From: CAIZGX01 sp044354975
Lineage (GTDB): Bacteria; Bacteroidota; Bacteroidia; Flavobacteriales_D; Sanyastnellaceae
Length of the DNA: 64,000 bases
NCBI GenBank assembly: GCA_044354975.1
Contig: JBIKZA010000004.1
Coordinates: 1-64,000 of the forward strand
Direction of reading: 5' to 3'
Shown: piece by piece, positions 23,964-33,732 of the stretch
Numbering within the stretch: the stretch's first letter is position 1
Layout of the letters: the number at the start of each line of letters is the position of its first letter
Translations under genes and position numbers: made by a program
The notes under the pieces: model-generated
The model's database searches: none
What the model was told of the DNA's origin: nothing
The model's input: only the letters and a program-made list of their open reading frames with translations

Positions 23964-26345
23964 ATGGAAAACGAAAGAGAACAGAAGGATATTAATTTGA
24001 TTTTAGAGGTAAAGCAGATGTTTTTGGCCTATTGGCCGCTGTTTGTATTGTTTTTATCACTAAGCCTTTCTGTAACATTTTTATACCTTCGCTATGCAAA
24101 TCCCACCTATCAGGCCAGTGCTAAAATCTTAATCAAAGACGATTCGAAGACCGGCTTTGGGCCAAAAAATTCTATGATGAGTCAACTAGACTTGTTTGGG
24201 TCTAAAACAAATGTCGAGAACGAAATGGAAATTGTTCGTTCAGTACCCGTTTTGCGTCAGGCCGCTCGGAAAAGCAGAAGTTATGTGAAGGTATACGACA
24301 AAGGAAATGTAAGGGATATCCTCAAAAACAACTTTGCAATTCAGTTCACGCCTCTTAACCCCGATAGTCTGAAAGAGGGTTCTATTGAATTTCTTATGGA
24401 AGGAAACGTGATGAAAAGTAATAAGGGTGAATTTGTCTTGCAAGACAGTGTGGTTTTAGAATTGGGTCTGGGATCTCCGGTGTTAATTGAATTAGACGAA
24501 ACCCGGTTGGGTTATTTAAACGGAAAAGATTTTTTTGCCGTTTTTAACGGCATTAATGCGGAAGCTAGCGCAATTGGATCTGTATTGAAGGCCGAATTAC
24601 CGAGCAAAGACGCAAGTGTCATAGTGCTTTCCTTTACGTCTCACAACTCTGTATTAGCCGAACAAACTCTGCAAGCGATTATTGACAGTTACAACGAGAT
24701 TAGCCTCAAAGACAAACGAGCCATTGCTGAATTTACATTAGGATTTATAGAAGATCGTCTGGCACTGATTACGAAAGAGCTGGATTTCGTTGAAATGAAG
24801 ATTGAAGAATATAAAATTTCCAATAGTATTTTCGATTTGAGTGAGCAAGGCAAGATTTTTTTAGAGTCGGTTAAAAGCAGAGACCTTTCGCTCAACCAGA
24901 TAAACATACAACTCTCGTCGTTGGAAGAAATAGAGAAGTACGTGTCGGGAGCAGATGGCGAGGGGATATTCCCCTCTATGTTAGGTGTTTCGGAACCGTT
25001 GTTGGCAAATTTGCTGACCGAGTTATTTAGGCTCGAAGGGGCCTATGCTATTCGAAAAACAACAGTGGGTGAAAATGATGCCCTCCTGCTGTCACAAAAA
25101 GCTGAAATTGCGAAACTCAGAGACGGTATAAAAGTATCTTTGGTAAACATCAAGAATAATTTATTAGCAGCCAAAAAGCCGCTTCAAAGCGAAATCGACG
25201 CGGACTTGCAACAACTGAGCGGGTTGCCTAGCAAGGAAAGGGCCTTGTTCGACATTAGCAGACAGCAAGCCATTAAGAACGCCATTTACACGTTCTTGTT
25301 GGAAAAAAGAGAAGAATCGGCCATTTCGTATGCCAGCACCTTGTCAGACATTCGCATCATTGAGCCAGCTGTTGCGATTGGTTCACCCATAAGCCCCAAG
25401 AGGAATATTATCTGGCTACTGGGCTTAATGATAGGAATACTTCTTCCCGCCGCAATAATATTTGCTAAGGAACGCTTAAACAATAAAATCCTATTTCGTT
25501 CAGACATAGAGAATGTTTTAACAATTCCAATTATTGGTGAAGTGTTTGAAACGGAAATTGCAGAATCTGAATTGGTGTTTGTTGAAAATTCAAGATCAGT
25601 GATTGCCGAAAGCATTCGTGCCATTAGAACGAAACTGCCGTTTTATTTCACTCACGAAACGGAAAAAGTTCTTTTGATATCGTCAAGCATCCCAGGGGAA
25701 GGGAAGTCGTTTATAGCAGCGAACCTAGGTTTGTCTATGGCCTTGATGGGTAAAAGAACTTTGCTCATAGGGGGCGATATGCGCAAGCCCCGTATTCACA
25801 AGGCCTTTGATGTAAGCAATGCTATTGGCCTATCTACATTTCTCATTGGCAAATGTCAAGTAGAGGATACCTTGTTTGGCACAGAGCACGAGAATTTATA
25901 TGTGTTACCCTCGGGACCGATTCCGCCCAACCCTTCGGAATTGTTGATGGGCGAGCGCTTTCAAAAGCTCATGGTGAATTTGCGGGTTGAATTCGATTTT
26001 ATTATTTTAGATACTCCTCCACTGGGACTCATTTCAGATCCTGAGCTCATGGTGAAAGAGGCCGACTTGTCGTTGTTTGTGGTGCGTCACAACCATAGTT
26101 TGAAAGAAGCTATTCGTAAGGTGTTGGGATCAGACGATTTTCGGCAGCGTTTTCCACGTACGGTATTGGTTTTTAATGGTTTGAAGCAACGAGGAGTTGG
26201 CTATTACGGATACGGATACGGATTGGGATACGGATACGGATATGGAAGCGGAGACGGATCCTCTTATGGAAGTGAGGTGAAGCGGGCAACTGTTTGGAAA
26301 CGAATTAAACGAATTTTTAAGATGCCTTTCAAAAAGAAGTCGTAA
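23964..26345 (+). CDS. Wzc-like polysaccharide co-polymerase / BY-kinase
   Basis: An inner-membrane protein of 793 residues that controls polysaccharide chain length and export. Helices lie near 23-45 and about 480-500. Between them is the Wzz/periplasmic coiled-coil region. The cytoplasmic kinase domain has Walker A SSIPGEGKSFIAANLG (about 575), Walker A' LLIGGDMRKPRIH (about 603) and Walker B FIILDTPPLG (about 680). The C-terminus (about 745-770) is a Tyr/Gly cluster of GYGYG units, the autophosphorylation tail of BY-kinases. No matching Wzb phosphatase gene is in the window. A TTG two codons upstream is an alternative start. Confidence 0.93.
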   Translation: MENEREQKDINLILEVKQMFLAYWPLFVLFLSLSLSVTFLYLRYANPTYQASAKILIKDDSKTGFGPKNSMMSQLDLFGSKTNVENEMEIVRSVPVLRQAARKSRSYVKVYDKGNVRDILKNNFAIQFTPLNPDSLKEGSIEFLMEGNVMKSNKGEFVLQDSVVLELGLGSPVLIELDETRLGYLNGKDFFAVFNGINAEASAIGSVLKAELPSKDASVIVLSFTSHNSVLAEQTLQAIIDSYNEISLKDKRAIAEFTLGFIEDRLALITKELDFVEMKIEEYKISNSIFDLSEQGKIFLESVKSRDLSLNQINIQLSSLEEIEKYVSGADGEGIFPSMLGVSEPLLANLLTELFRLEGAYAIRKTTVGENDALLLSQKAEIAKLRDGIKVSLVNIKNNLLAAKKPLQSEIDADLQQLSGLPSKERALFDISRQQAIKNAIYTFLLEKREESAISYASTLSDIRIIEPAVAIGSPISPKRNIIWLLGLMIGILLPAAIIFAKERLNNKILFRSDIENVLTIPIIGEVFETEIAESELVFVENSRSVIAESIRAIRTKLPFYFTHETEKVLLISSSIPGEGKSFIAANLGLSMALMGKRTLLIGGDMRKPRIHKAFDVSNAIGLSTFLIGKCQVEDTLFGTEHENLYVLPSGPIPPNPSELLMGERFQKLMVNLRVEFDFIILDTPPLGLISDPELMVKEADLSLFVVRHNHSLKEAIRKVLGSDDFRQRFPRTVLVFNGLKQRGVGYYGYGYGLGYGYGYGSGDGSSYGSEVKRATVWKRIKRIFKMPFKKKS

Positions 26346-26411
26346 AAAGTTTTTCTAAATGACATGTAACAGGCGTCGGCGAAGCCATAAGGAAAAATTA
26401 ATATTTGAAAT

Positions 26412-27494
26412 ATGAAAAAAGCTTTGATAACAGGCATTACGGGGCAAGACGGTTCTTATTTAGCCGAACTTTTACTTGAAAAAGGCTATGAGGTGCATGG
26501 CGTTAAAAGAAGAGCATCTTCTTTTAACACGCAGCGAATAGATCATTTGTATCAAGATAAGCACGAGCTCCAAGTGAATTTTAAATTGCACTACGGCGAT
26601 TTGACAGACTCTACAAATATCATCCGCATTATTCAAGAGGTGCAGCCCGACGAGATTTATAACCTCGGTGCAATGTCTCACGTGAAGGTATCTTTCGACT
26701 CACCAGAGTATGTGGCAAACGTAGACGGCATTGGCACGTTGAGGATTTTAGAAGCAGTTCGCATACTTGGCTTAGAAAAGAAAACACGCATTTACCAAGC
26801 CTCTACTTCGGAATTGTATGGTGGTTTGGCTGAAAACAAGAACGAAAAAGGATTTTACGACGAACAGTCTCCCTTTTACCCACGCTCGCCATACGGCGCA
26901 GCTAAAATATACGGGTTCTGGATTACTAAAAACTACCGTGAGGCATACGGTATGTTTGCCTGCAACGGCATCTTGTTTAACCACGAATCGCCAAGAAGGG
27001 GAGAAACGTTCGTAACTCGAAAAATTACTATGGCCACTGCAGCTATTGCTCTTGGCAAGCAGGAGTGCCTTTATCTCGGCAACCTCAACGCGCAGCGCGA
27101 TTGGGGCCACGCTAAAGATTACGTGGAAGCCATGTGGCGAATTTTACAACAAGATAAGCCAGAAGATTTCGTAATCGCTACCGGGGTTACCACCTACATC
27201 CGAGATTTTGTCATTATGGCCTTCAATGAAGTTGGTATCGAGTTGTCCTTCGAAGGGGAGAATGAAAACGAAATTGCGAGAGTAAAGGCATGCCACCACC
27301 CCAACTTTGAACTGCCAATTGGAAAAGTCTTGGTCCGCGTAGACCCAGAATATTATCGCCCCACGGAAGTAGATCTGCTCATAGGTGACCCAACCAAATC
27401 GAAAACACAATTAGGTTGGGAACCAAAGTATGATTTACAGGCGATGGTGAGGGAGATGGTGGCGAGTGATTTAGGTGTTATTGAAGGGTATTAA
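26412..27494 (+). CDS. gmd: GDP-mannose 4,6-dehydratase
   Basis: It converts GDP-mannose to GDP-4-keto-6-deoxymannose, the precursor of GDP-fucose, GDP-rhamnose or GDP-perosamine. The 360-residue short-chain dehydrogenase has the NAD(P) site ITGITGQDGSYLAELLLEKG, VKRRASSFNTQRIDHLY, and the catalytic Tyr-Lys in SPYGAAKIYGFW. NHESPRRGETFVTRKIT is a hallmark of Gmd. No fcl (GDP-fucose synthase) or other second-step enzyme follows it here, so the final sugar is undetermined. Confidence 0.95.
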   Translation: MKKALITGITGQDGSYLAELLLEKGYEVHGVKRRASSFNTQRIDHLYQDKHELQVNFKLHYGDLTDSTNIIRIIQEVQPDEIYNLGAMSHVKVSFDSPEYVANVDGIGTLRILEAVRILGLEKKTRIYQASTSELYGGLAENKNEKGFYDEQSPFYPRSPYGAAKIYGFWITKNYREAYGMFACNGILFNHESPRRGETFVTRKITMATAAIALGKQECLYLGNLNAQRDWGHAKDYVEAMWRILQQDKPEDFVIATGVTTYIRDFVIMAFNEVGIELSFEGENENEIARVKACHHPNFELPIGKVLVRVDPEYYRPTEVDLLIGDPTKSKTQLGWEPKYDLQAMVREMVASDLGVIEGY

Positions 27495-27645
27495 TAAGAA
27501 GCGTGAAGCCATAATGGCCATTGCGATGTCAATTACCTTGAATGCCACCAAATCGCTTCGGGGTAGCAAAATCATTTGCAATTTCTTGGGATGAGCAAGA
27601 GGCACGACTATTATAGTCTTGAAATAAATTTTTATAAAGAAAGAA

Positions 27646-29010
27646 TTGGGACGAAGAATAGAAAAGCTTTACAATAAATTTGGGATTAAAAGCGACCGCA
27701 CGAAAAACATAACCAAGCATGTTCTTCTTTCTTTTATTTACAAAGGCGGAAGTCTATTGGCGAGTTTTATGATTGTCCCATTGACCATTAATTTTCTAGA
27801 AATAGAGAATTATGGAATTTGGTTAACGTTGAGTTCTTTTATTGCTTGGGTTTCATTTTTTGACATTGGATTAGGTAATGGTTTACGCAATAAATTTGCC
27901 GAAGCCAAGGCCAATGAAGATTTAACTCTTGCCAAGGCTTTTGTGAGTTCAGCTTATTTCACAATTGGTGCTGTTAGTATCGGGTTAATTATTTTGTTTG
28001 TAGGACTTAACTTTTTTATTGATTGGACGAAAGTCTTTAATACCTCTCCGTCATTACACAAAGACCTAGGTCTCTTAATGCCTATTGTCTTTGGTTTCTT
28101 CTGTTTGCAACTAGTCGTAAAACTAATAACCACAATTTATACAGCGGACCAACACCATTCAACTCAAGGGAAGATAACTTTTCTTACTAATTTAGGTTCC
28201 TTGTTGATAGTTTGGTTGTTGACGAAAACCACAAATAGTTCTTTGCTTATTTTTGGTGTTATTTACTCCGTGTTTCCTGCACTTTTGTTGGTTGGGTTTA
28301 ATTTCCTTGCTTTTAATGGACGATATAACTATTGCAAACCTGATCATAAATATTGGAAGAAAGAGCACCTGAAAGATATTTTCGGATTGGGGAGCAAATT
28401 TTTTATAATTCAAATTTCATGGGTGGTAATTACCTCTACCGACAATATAATTATTTCTCAACTATTCTCCCCTGAAGATGTTGTTCAATATAACCTTTCC
28501 TTAAAACTATTTACAATTAGTTCAATGATATTTGCAATATTGGCGACCCCCTATTGGTCAACTTTTACGGAGGCGCATGTGAAAGCCGATACCATCTGGA
28601 TTAAAGGTGCTATGAAGAGTCTTGAGCGATTTGTTATTCTATTTTCAATTCTCTGTTTAGTGATTCTATTTCTGTCAAAGTACATTTTAAATTTTTGGCT
28701 AGGTCCCTCCGTATTCATTCCTTTTGAAATAAATCTTGCGGTTTGCATTATGACGATTTTTATTATTGTGTTAACACCATATAATTATTATATAAATGCA
28801 ACTGGAAAAATTAAGATTCAACTATACCTGTCTTTATTAATGGCACTAATAAATATACCTCTTTCTATTTACATTGCAAAATCACTTGATTTTGGAGTTG
28901 TAGGAGTTATGATTAGTACTATAATTTGTATTGCCCCGGGGATTATTTTTTCTAGAATACAGTTTAAAAAAATTATATCTGAAACAGCAAAAGGAATTTG
29001 GAACCAATGA
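27646..29010 (+). CDS. Oligosaccharide flippase, Wzx-like (MOP superfamily)
   Basis: A 454-residue membrane protein with about twelve hydrophobic helices, of the polysaccharide-specific transport type. Such proteins flip lipid-linked repeat units to the periplasmic face. The start is a TTG giving MGRRIEKLYNKFG; no ATG is nearby. The gene and its neighbours to 33 kb are visibly more AT-rich than the flanking housekeeping genes, as is usual for serotype-type cores. Its stop overlaps the acyltransferase start (ATGA). Confidence 0.85.
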   Translation: MGRRIEKLYNKFGIKSDRTKNITKHVLLSFIYKGGSLLASFMIVPLTINFLEIENYGIWLTLSSFIAWVSFFDIGLGNGLRNKFAEAKANEDLTLAKAFVSSAYFTIGAVSIGLIILFVGLNFFIDWTKVFNTSPSLHKDLGLLMPIVFGFFCLQLVVKLITTIYTADQHHSTQGKITFLTNLGSLLIVWLLTKTTNSSLLIFGVIYSVFPALLLVGFNFLAFNGRYNYCKPDHKYWKKEHLKDIFGLGSKFFIIQISWVVITSTDNIIISQLFSPEDVVQYNLSLKLFTISSMIFAILATPYWSTFTEAHVKADTIWIKGAMKSLERFVILFSILCLVILFLSKYILNFWLGPSVFIPFEINLAVCIMTIFIIVLTPYNYYINATGKIKIQLYLSLLMALINIPLSIYIAKSLDFGVVGVMISTIICIAPGIIFSRIQFKKIISETAKGIWNQ

Positions 29011-29636
29011 AAATGACCTTAACACGCCTTTTTAAAGTCTTAAAAAGAATTATTTTCATAATTCAAAAACCAATAGATTATTTAACAACATATATTTTGT
29101 TATTTGTGAACGGCGCCAAATTCTCGACTTTTAAAAGTAATGGAGTGCCGAAAGTAAACGTTTCATTAGGGGGTTATCTCTTCATAGGAGAAAATTTGAA
29201 AATGAACAATAGAGATAACGCTAATCCAATAGGCCGGTTTAATAAATGTAGTATAATTGTTGGTGAAAAAGGCGTTCTGAAAATAGGAAATAATTTAGGT
29301 ATGAGTTCAACAGCTATTTTCTGCTCGAATGTCATTACAATAGGTAATAATGTAAGAATAGGAGGAAATGTTGTTATTTATGACACGGATTTCCATAGTT
29401 TGAATCCTAACAACAGAAACGACAGTAAGTTAGATAAATCAAATACCAAAACGGCACCAGTATTCTTAGAGGATAATTGCTTTATTGGGGCCCATTCGAC
29501 AATCCTAAAAGGTGTAATCATAGGTGAAAACTCTATTATCGGGGCATGTTCTGTTGTTACGAAGTCCATACCAAAAAATGAAATTTGGGCAGGGAACCCA
29601 GCTAAATTTATTAAACACAATAATGATTATCAATAA
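29007..29636 (+). CDS. Hexapeptide-repeat acyltransferase
   Basis: A left-handed beta-helix acyltransferase of 209 residues, of the CysE/LacA/NodL kind. The repeats are seen as GVLKIGNNLGMSSTAIFCSNVITIGNNVRIGGNVVI in register, followed by IYDTDFHSLNPNNRN, DNCFIGAHSTILKGVIIGENSIIGACSVV and the terminal AGNPAKFIKH. It probably O- or N-acetylates a sugar of the repeat unit. The ATG overlaps the wzx stop and the 3' end overlaps the start of the wzy-like gene by 14 bp. Confidence 0.88.
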   Translation: MKMTLTRLFKVLKRIIFIIQKPIDYLTTYILLFVNGAKFSTFKSNGVPKVNVSLGGYLFIGENLKMNNRDNANPIGRFNKCSIIVGEKGVLKIGNNLGMSSTAIFCSNVITIGNNVRIGGNVVIYDTDFHSLNPNNRNDSKLDKSNTKTAPVFLEDNCFIGAHSTILKGVIIGENSIIGACSVVTKSIPKNEIWAGNPAKFIKHNNDYQ

Positions 29637-30852
29637 ACAGCAAATCATCGATAACTTTTTCGTTTTTGCCTTGATTGTATTTAGTTCTAATGCATCTTTT
29701 ATTTCATCAGATGAAATTTACATAAGTTTATTTTTTTTATTCACGCTCGGTTATGCTATCAAAAAAAGAATATTTCAATTTTCTATCAAACAATTATTTA
29801 GCATATTATTTTTAGTAATATTCATTATAGGCTACTATTATGTGGCCAATTCGAGCATTAACATTGTAACATGGGTGGGATGGTTGATAAAAATTATTTT
29901 AGCAATTCTCATTGTCAGAATAAATAAAAGTCAGTTCATTGACAATTTTATAAAAGTTGTCTGTTTTTTGACGATTGTGAGTTTTTTCGGATATGTGTTG
30001 CAATTACTGGTCCCCGACTTATTGTTTAAATTCAATAACTTGTTTGGGATGGATTCTCGAGGTAATTCTAACTCGCTATTTTTTAATTTTACCCGCGTTC
30101 ACCCAATTCGGAACAGTGGTTGCATGTGGGAGCCAGGTGCTTTTGCTGCACTTTTAATTATAGCACTTTTGCTATTAAAATTTTACAGCTCTGAAAAAAA
30201 ATCTAGAGAAAAGATAATTATCTCATTAGGTTTATTGACAACTATATCTACAATGGGTTACTTATTGCTTGGTTTGATTTTACTTTTTAATTTTCTTAAT
30301 AATTATAAAGGCAGAGCCAAGGTAATTGGCCTCGCTATATTTTTCCCAGTTGGGATGTATTTATTTTATAATTCGCAAGTATTATCCGGTAAAATTAGCG
30401 CTCAACTAGAGGGCATCGAAGAAGAAGCTGATAAAGCTTCTAAAAACCCTGACTATATTGTCGGCGTCACAAGATTTACTAGTGTCATTATAGATTTCCC
30501 GACATTCTTGGAGCGTCCTTTATTAGGATACGGTGTTGATATACAAACAACAGGAAAAAACAGTCTTTATAAAATTTATGGCGCTAATGTAATTAGATCA
30601 TCTGGTTTATTTTATCTTTTGTTGGTTTTTGGGGTTTTTGGCCTAATCATATATTTAGGTTTATTGTATAGAAACTTACAACATTTTTCAAAAAATCATT
30701 TAATCACAATTTTTACAACTTTATGCATTCTTTTTATAATATTCTCGAATCCAATGGAATTCTCCCCAATAATTTTAATTCTTTTTTATGTGAAACGATC
30801 AAAACAAACTGCCGGAACAAACCACTTCAATAAAAAAATTGCTCAATTCTGA
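29623..30852 (+). CDS. Probable O-antigen/polysaccharide polymerase, Wzy-like
   Basis: A 409-residue protein with about eleven membrane helices and one large soluble loop (about 245-300) containing EEEADKASKNPDYIVGVTRF and LERPLLGYGVD. The latter resembles the periplasmic loop of O-antigen ligases and polymerases. Sequence conservation in this class is low, so the call rests on topology, the GYG-type loop motif and the position next to wzx. The ATG 29623 lies inside the acyltransferase 3' end. Composition is strongly AT-rich. Confidence 0.75.
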   Translation: MIINKQQIIDNFFVFALIVFSSNASFISSDEIYISLFFLFTLGYAIKKRIFQFSIKQLFSILFLVIFIIGYYYVANSSINIVTWVGWLIKIILAILIVRINKSQFIDNFIKVVCFLTIVSFFGYVLQLLVPDLLFKFNNLFGMDSRGNSNSLFFNFTRVHPIRNSGCMWEPGAFAALLIIALLLLKFYSSEKKSREKIIISLGLLTTISTMGYLLLGLILLFNFLNNYKGRAKVIGLAIFFPVGMYLFYNSQVLSGKISAQLEGIEEEADKASKNPDYIVGVTRFTSVIIDFPTFLERPLLGYGVDIQTTGKNSLYKIYGANVIRSSGLFYLLLVFGVFGLIIYLGLLYRNLQHFSKNHLITIFTTLCILFIIFSNPMEFSPIILILFYVKRSKQTAGTNHFNKKIAQF

Positions 30853-30998
30853 TTGTCTTTATTATCTCCAGACATGTTTGTTTGTTGGCTCAAGAAAAAT
30901 AGAATTGAAATACTGGGAGTGCTGTATATTTCAAATACCAATCCCAGAAAGAAAAAAGACTGTATTAAGTATTTTTAACCAATTAGTTTAGTTTTTAA

Positions 30999-31838
30999 AT
31001 GATCCTAATCTCAACAATTGCAGTGCTTCTTACCTGCCACAATCGCCGGGATAAAACCATCCAATGCGTTACCGCCTTGTACGAACAAGCTGGATTAGAA
31101 GAATCCTATTCCATTGATGTCTTTTTAGTTGACGATGCCTCTAATGATGGAACGGGCGAAGCGGTAAAAAACGAGTTCCCACAAGTATACATCATTCAAG
31201 GGAATGGAAATCTGTATTGGAACCGTGGGATGCATCTGGCATGGGAAACCGCAGCAGCTGCGAAAGATTTTGATTGTTATTTATGGTTGAATGACGATAC
31301 TTTTTTGAAAAAAAATGCATTTCAAATTTTATTAAAGGAAAAGTTTCCGAGTACTATCGTTTGCGGAACTACGAAATCCCAACTTGATCAAAAAGCAACT
31401 TATGGCGGTTACAATAATACACTACGGAAATTAGTTTTACCCAATGGTGACTACCAAAGGAGTGACTATTGCAACGGCAATTGCGTTTTAATTCCAAAAG
31501 AAGTTTTTCGCAAGGTAGGAAATCTGGACCCTATTTTTCATCATGCTGTGGGCGATTTCGATTACAGTCTTCGGGCACGTAAAATGGGAATCGAGATATT
31601 AGTTGCCCCCGATTATATAGGTACCTGTGAAAGTCATGATTTTGTTCCTAAATGGCGGAATACTTCCGTAGGTTTGAGAAAGCGATTGCAAAATTTATAT
31701 ACAGCATCGAGCGGTTGTTACCCACCCGAATTTTTTGTATTCGATAAAAGACATAATGGTTTAGTAGTGGCCTGTTTTCACTACATTACCATTCATTTAC
31801 GGGCAATTGTACCAGCATTGTGGAAATTAAAACAATAA
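30999..31838 (+). CDS. Glycosyltransferase family 2 (rhamnosyltransferase-like)
   Basis: A 279-residue GT-A transferase with VLLTCHNRRDKTIQCVTAL at the N-terminus, VFLVDDASNDGTGEAV for nucleotide binding, and the metal site LWLNDDTFLKK. A GNCVLIPKEVFRKVGNLDPIFHHAVGDFDYSLRARK region is typical of rhamnosyl- and galactofuranosyl-type GT2 enzymes. It adds one sugar of the repeat unit on the cytoplasmic side. A 146-nt gap separates it from the wzy-like gene. Confidence 0.85.
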   Translation: MILISTIAVLLTCHNRRDKTIQCVTALYEQAGLEESYSIDVFLVDDASNDGTGEAVKNEFPQVYIIQGNGNLYWNRGMHLAWETAAAAKDFDCYLWLNDDTFLKKNAFQILLKEKFPSTIVCGTTKSQLDQKATYGGYNNTLRKLVLPNGDYQRSDYCNGNCVLIPKEVFRKVGNLDPIFHHAVGDFDYSLRARKMGIEILVAPDYIGTCESHDFVPKWRNTSVGLRKRLQNLYTASSGCYPPEFFVFDKRHNGLVVACFHYITIHLRAIVPALWKLKQ

Positions 31839-31872
31839 ATACTTAAGACATGCTCATAATATTTTAATAAAG

Positions 31873-32790
31873 ATGACTCAATTAGCTCCAATTGTACTGT
31901 TTTGTTATATACGGCTTGACACTTTAATTCAAACAGTTGAGGCCCTTAAAAATAATTTTTTAGCGCCGGACTCTGAATTGTATGTTTTTTGTGATGCAGC
32001 GAAAAATGATGTAGATAAGATTGAAGTAGATAAAGTAAGATCCTATGTTAATGCAATTGAAGGGTTTAAATCGCTAAAAGTCTATGAAGCGACTGAAAAT
32101 ATGGGGCTAGCAAACTCAATTATTCAGGGGGTTAGTAAAATTTTTCTAGATCATGAAAAGATTGTTGTTTTAGAAGATGATTTGGTCACAACACCGAATT
32201 TTTTAAATTACATGAATGAAGCACTAATGAATTATCATGACAAACCAATTGTCAATGCAATCTGCGGGTATTCTTTCGATTTGAAAAAAAGTGAATTGTC
32301 ATCGTCATATTTATTAAATAGACCTTGGCCTTGGTCATGGGCTACTTGGAAAAATAGATGGGAAGTAGTTGATTGGGAAATGAAAGATTACGATGATTTT
32401 TCGAAAAGCAGAAGATTAAAAAGAGAATTTTCAAGACTTGGATCTGATGTGAACTTAATGCTTTGGAGGCAAATGAACGGCAAATTGGATTCTTGGGCTA
32501 TACGTTGGACTTTCCATCAATTTAAAACTAAAACGTTTTGTTTGTACCCTCCAGTTTCTTTGGTGCGGAATATAGGTTTTGGTGAGGAAGCTACCCACAC
32601 TAAAGGCTCAGTTAAAAGGTACGATAGCCCTTTACAGCATATTTATACAACGAATTTTGTATTTCCAACAGTTTTAGAAATTAATCCGAATGATCAATCA
32701 ATGTTTTATCGAACAATGAGTGTTCAATCTAGAATAAAGTCGAAAATAGAGACATTGTATTTGAAATTAAAGAAATATATATATCCTTAA
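31873..32790 (+). CDS. Glycosyltransferase of the GNT-I-like GT-A type
   Basis: The 305-residue protein starts APIVLFCYIRLDTLIQTVEA, has VFCDAAKNDVD, and carries a metal-binding VVLEDDLVTTPNFLNYMNEAL segment. That arrangement is seen in bacterial relatives of GlcNAc-transferase I (GT13-like) encoded in capsule loci. RPWPWSWATWKNRW and VSLVRNIGFGEEATHT are also typical of this group. Donor and acceptor are unknown. It lies 34 nt after the GT2 gene in the same AT-rich block. Confidence 0.78.
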   Translation: MTQLAPIVLFCYIRLDTLIQTVEALKNNFLAPDSELYVFCDAAKNDVDKIEVDKVRSYVNAIEGFKSLKVYEATENMGLANSIIQGVSKIFLDHEKIVVLEDDLVTTPNFLNYMNEALMNYHDKPIVNAICGYSFDLKKSELSSSYLLNRPWPWSWATWKNRWEVVDWEMKDYDDFSKSRRLKREFSRLGSDVNLMLWRQMNGKLDSWAIRWTFHQFKTKTFCLYPPVSLVRNIGFGEEATHTKGSVKRYDSPLQHIYTTNFVFPTVLEINPNDQSMFYRTMSVQSRIKSKIETLYLKLKKYIYP

Positions 32791-32950
32791 CCTCATCTAT
32801 TCCTTCCCCAGTCTATTTTTATTATCCGTGCAGTAGCCCAACTATTGCTTTCTATCCTCAAGAATTATCTTACATAATGTTATTTAACCCTACCTTGCTT
32901 ATGTTGAATTTAATGATGAGTTATTTGGGTAGTTTAATGTTACTAATATT

Positions 32951-33715
32951 TTGAAATTGACAAGAAGTATAGTAGCAATCAAAATATCTATTGACTCGTA
33001 TTGTGTCATACTCAAATCTATAGTGAATTTGAGTGTCTCACGAAAAACTTCCTACGTCTGCGTCGCAAACGTGCACATGAGCATAGAAGGTTCCAGGGAT
33101 AAAGGTTATGCAGAGATTGTGAACCAGGCAGACATTGTGACACCAGACGGTATGCCACTTGTTTGGGCGCTCAGACTGCTTTACGGAATTAAACAAGAGC
33201 GTGTGGCAGGTATGGATCTGTTGCCAAGTCTACTCGAAAAGGCTGAAAAAATGCAATTGGGAGTCTACTTCTATGGAGGAACACCCGAGTTGCAAACGAG
33301 TACCGAAGATTTCGTAAGCAGGCAATACCCAAACATTAAAAACAAGCACTTCGAAAGTCCGCCATTTCGAGCCCTTACCGAGCAAGAAGAAATTGAATGC
33401 ATCAATCGAATCAATGCCAGTGGTGCTCACCTGGTATTCGTAGCATTGGGTTGCCCAAAACAGGAAAAATGGATGGCCCATATGAAAGGAAAGATAGACG
33501 CCTGCATGGTAGGCATTGGCGGTGCACTTCCTGTGCTCGTAGGCATGCAAAAAAGGGCCCCAAAGTTTATGCAAAAATATGGTCTTGAATGGCTCTATAG
33601 ACTCGTGCAAGAACCTCGTAGACTTTTTAAAAGATACCTCTACACAAATTCGCTTTTTGTTCTTCTATTACTCAAACAATTCTTCGCCGTTAAATTATTT
33701 CGTTCCTTGAAATAA
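32951..33715 (+). CDS. WecB/TagA/CpsF family glycosyltransferase (GT26)
   Basis: A 254-residue transferase of the family that adds ManNAc(A) or glucose to lipid-linked acceptors. Seen: SYVCVANVHMSIEGSRDKG, ADIVTPDGMPLVWALRLLYG, FYGGTPELQ, LVFVALGCPKQEKWM and GIGGALPVLVGMQKRAPKFM, then YRLVQEPRRLFKRYL. These are the family blocks in order. The start is a TTG at 32951 giving a weak N-terminus; a shorter protein is possible. It lies 17 nt before the initiating sugar transferase, separated only by that gene's -7 box. Confidence 0.88.
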   Translation: MKLTRSIVAIKISIDSYCVILKSIVNLSVSRKTSYVCVANVHMSIEGSRDKGYAEIVNQADIVTPDGMPLVWALRLLYGIKQERVAGMDLLPSLLEKAEKMQLGVYFYGGTPELQTSTEDFVSRQYPNIKNKHFESPPFRALTEQEEIECINRINASGAHLVFVALGCPKQEKWMAHMKGKIDACMVGIGGALPVLVGMQKRAPKFMQKYGLEWLYRLVQEPRRLFKRYLYTNSLFVLLLLKQFFAVKLFRSLK

Positions 33716-33719
33716 TTGC

Positions 33720-33728
33720 TACCTTCGC
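33720..33728 (+). promoter_or_regulatory. -7 box 4 nt before a GTG start
   Basis: TACCTTCGC fits TAnnTTCG and ends 4 nt before the GTG at 33733. This suggests a second promoter inside the polysaccharide locus, driving the conserved part (33.7-37.1 kb). Confidence 0.45.
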
Positions 33729-33732
33729 AGCG

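Noticed and set aside
26355..26380. Single GGCGAAGCC hairpin between the Wzc-like gene and gmd
   Set aside because: Only one unit and no separator; it could be a remnant of the array family but cannot be told from chance.
30918..30953. Imperfect inverted repeat with CTGGGA..TCCCAG in the gap between the wzy-like and GT2 genes
   Set aside because: The stem is interrupted and has no T-tract or GNA loop. It does not follow the array grammar, and support for a terminator is too weak.
32791..32950. Possible small gene or RNA in the 160-nt gap before the WecB/TagA gene
   Set aside because: AT-rich, no credible frame, no tRNA-like fold and no repeat grammar seen.
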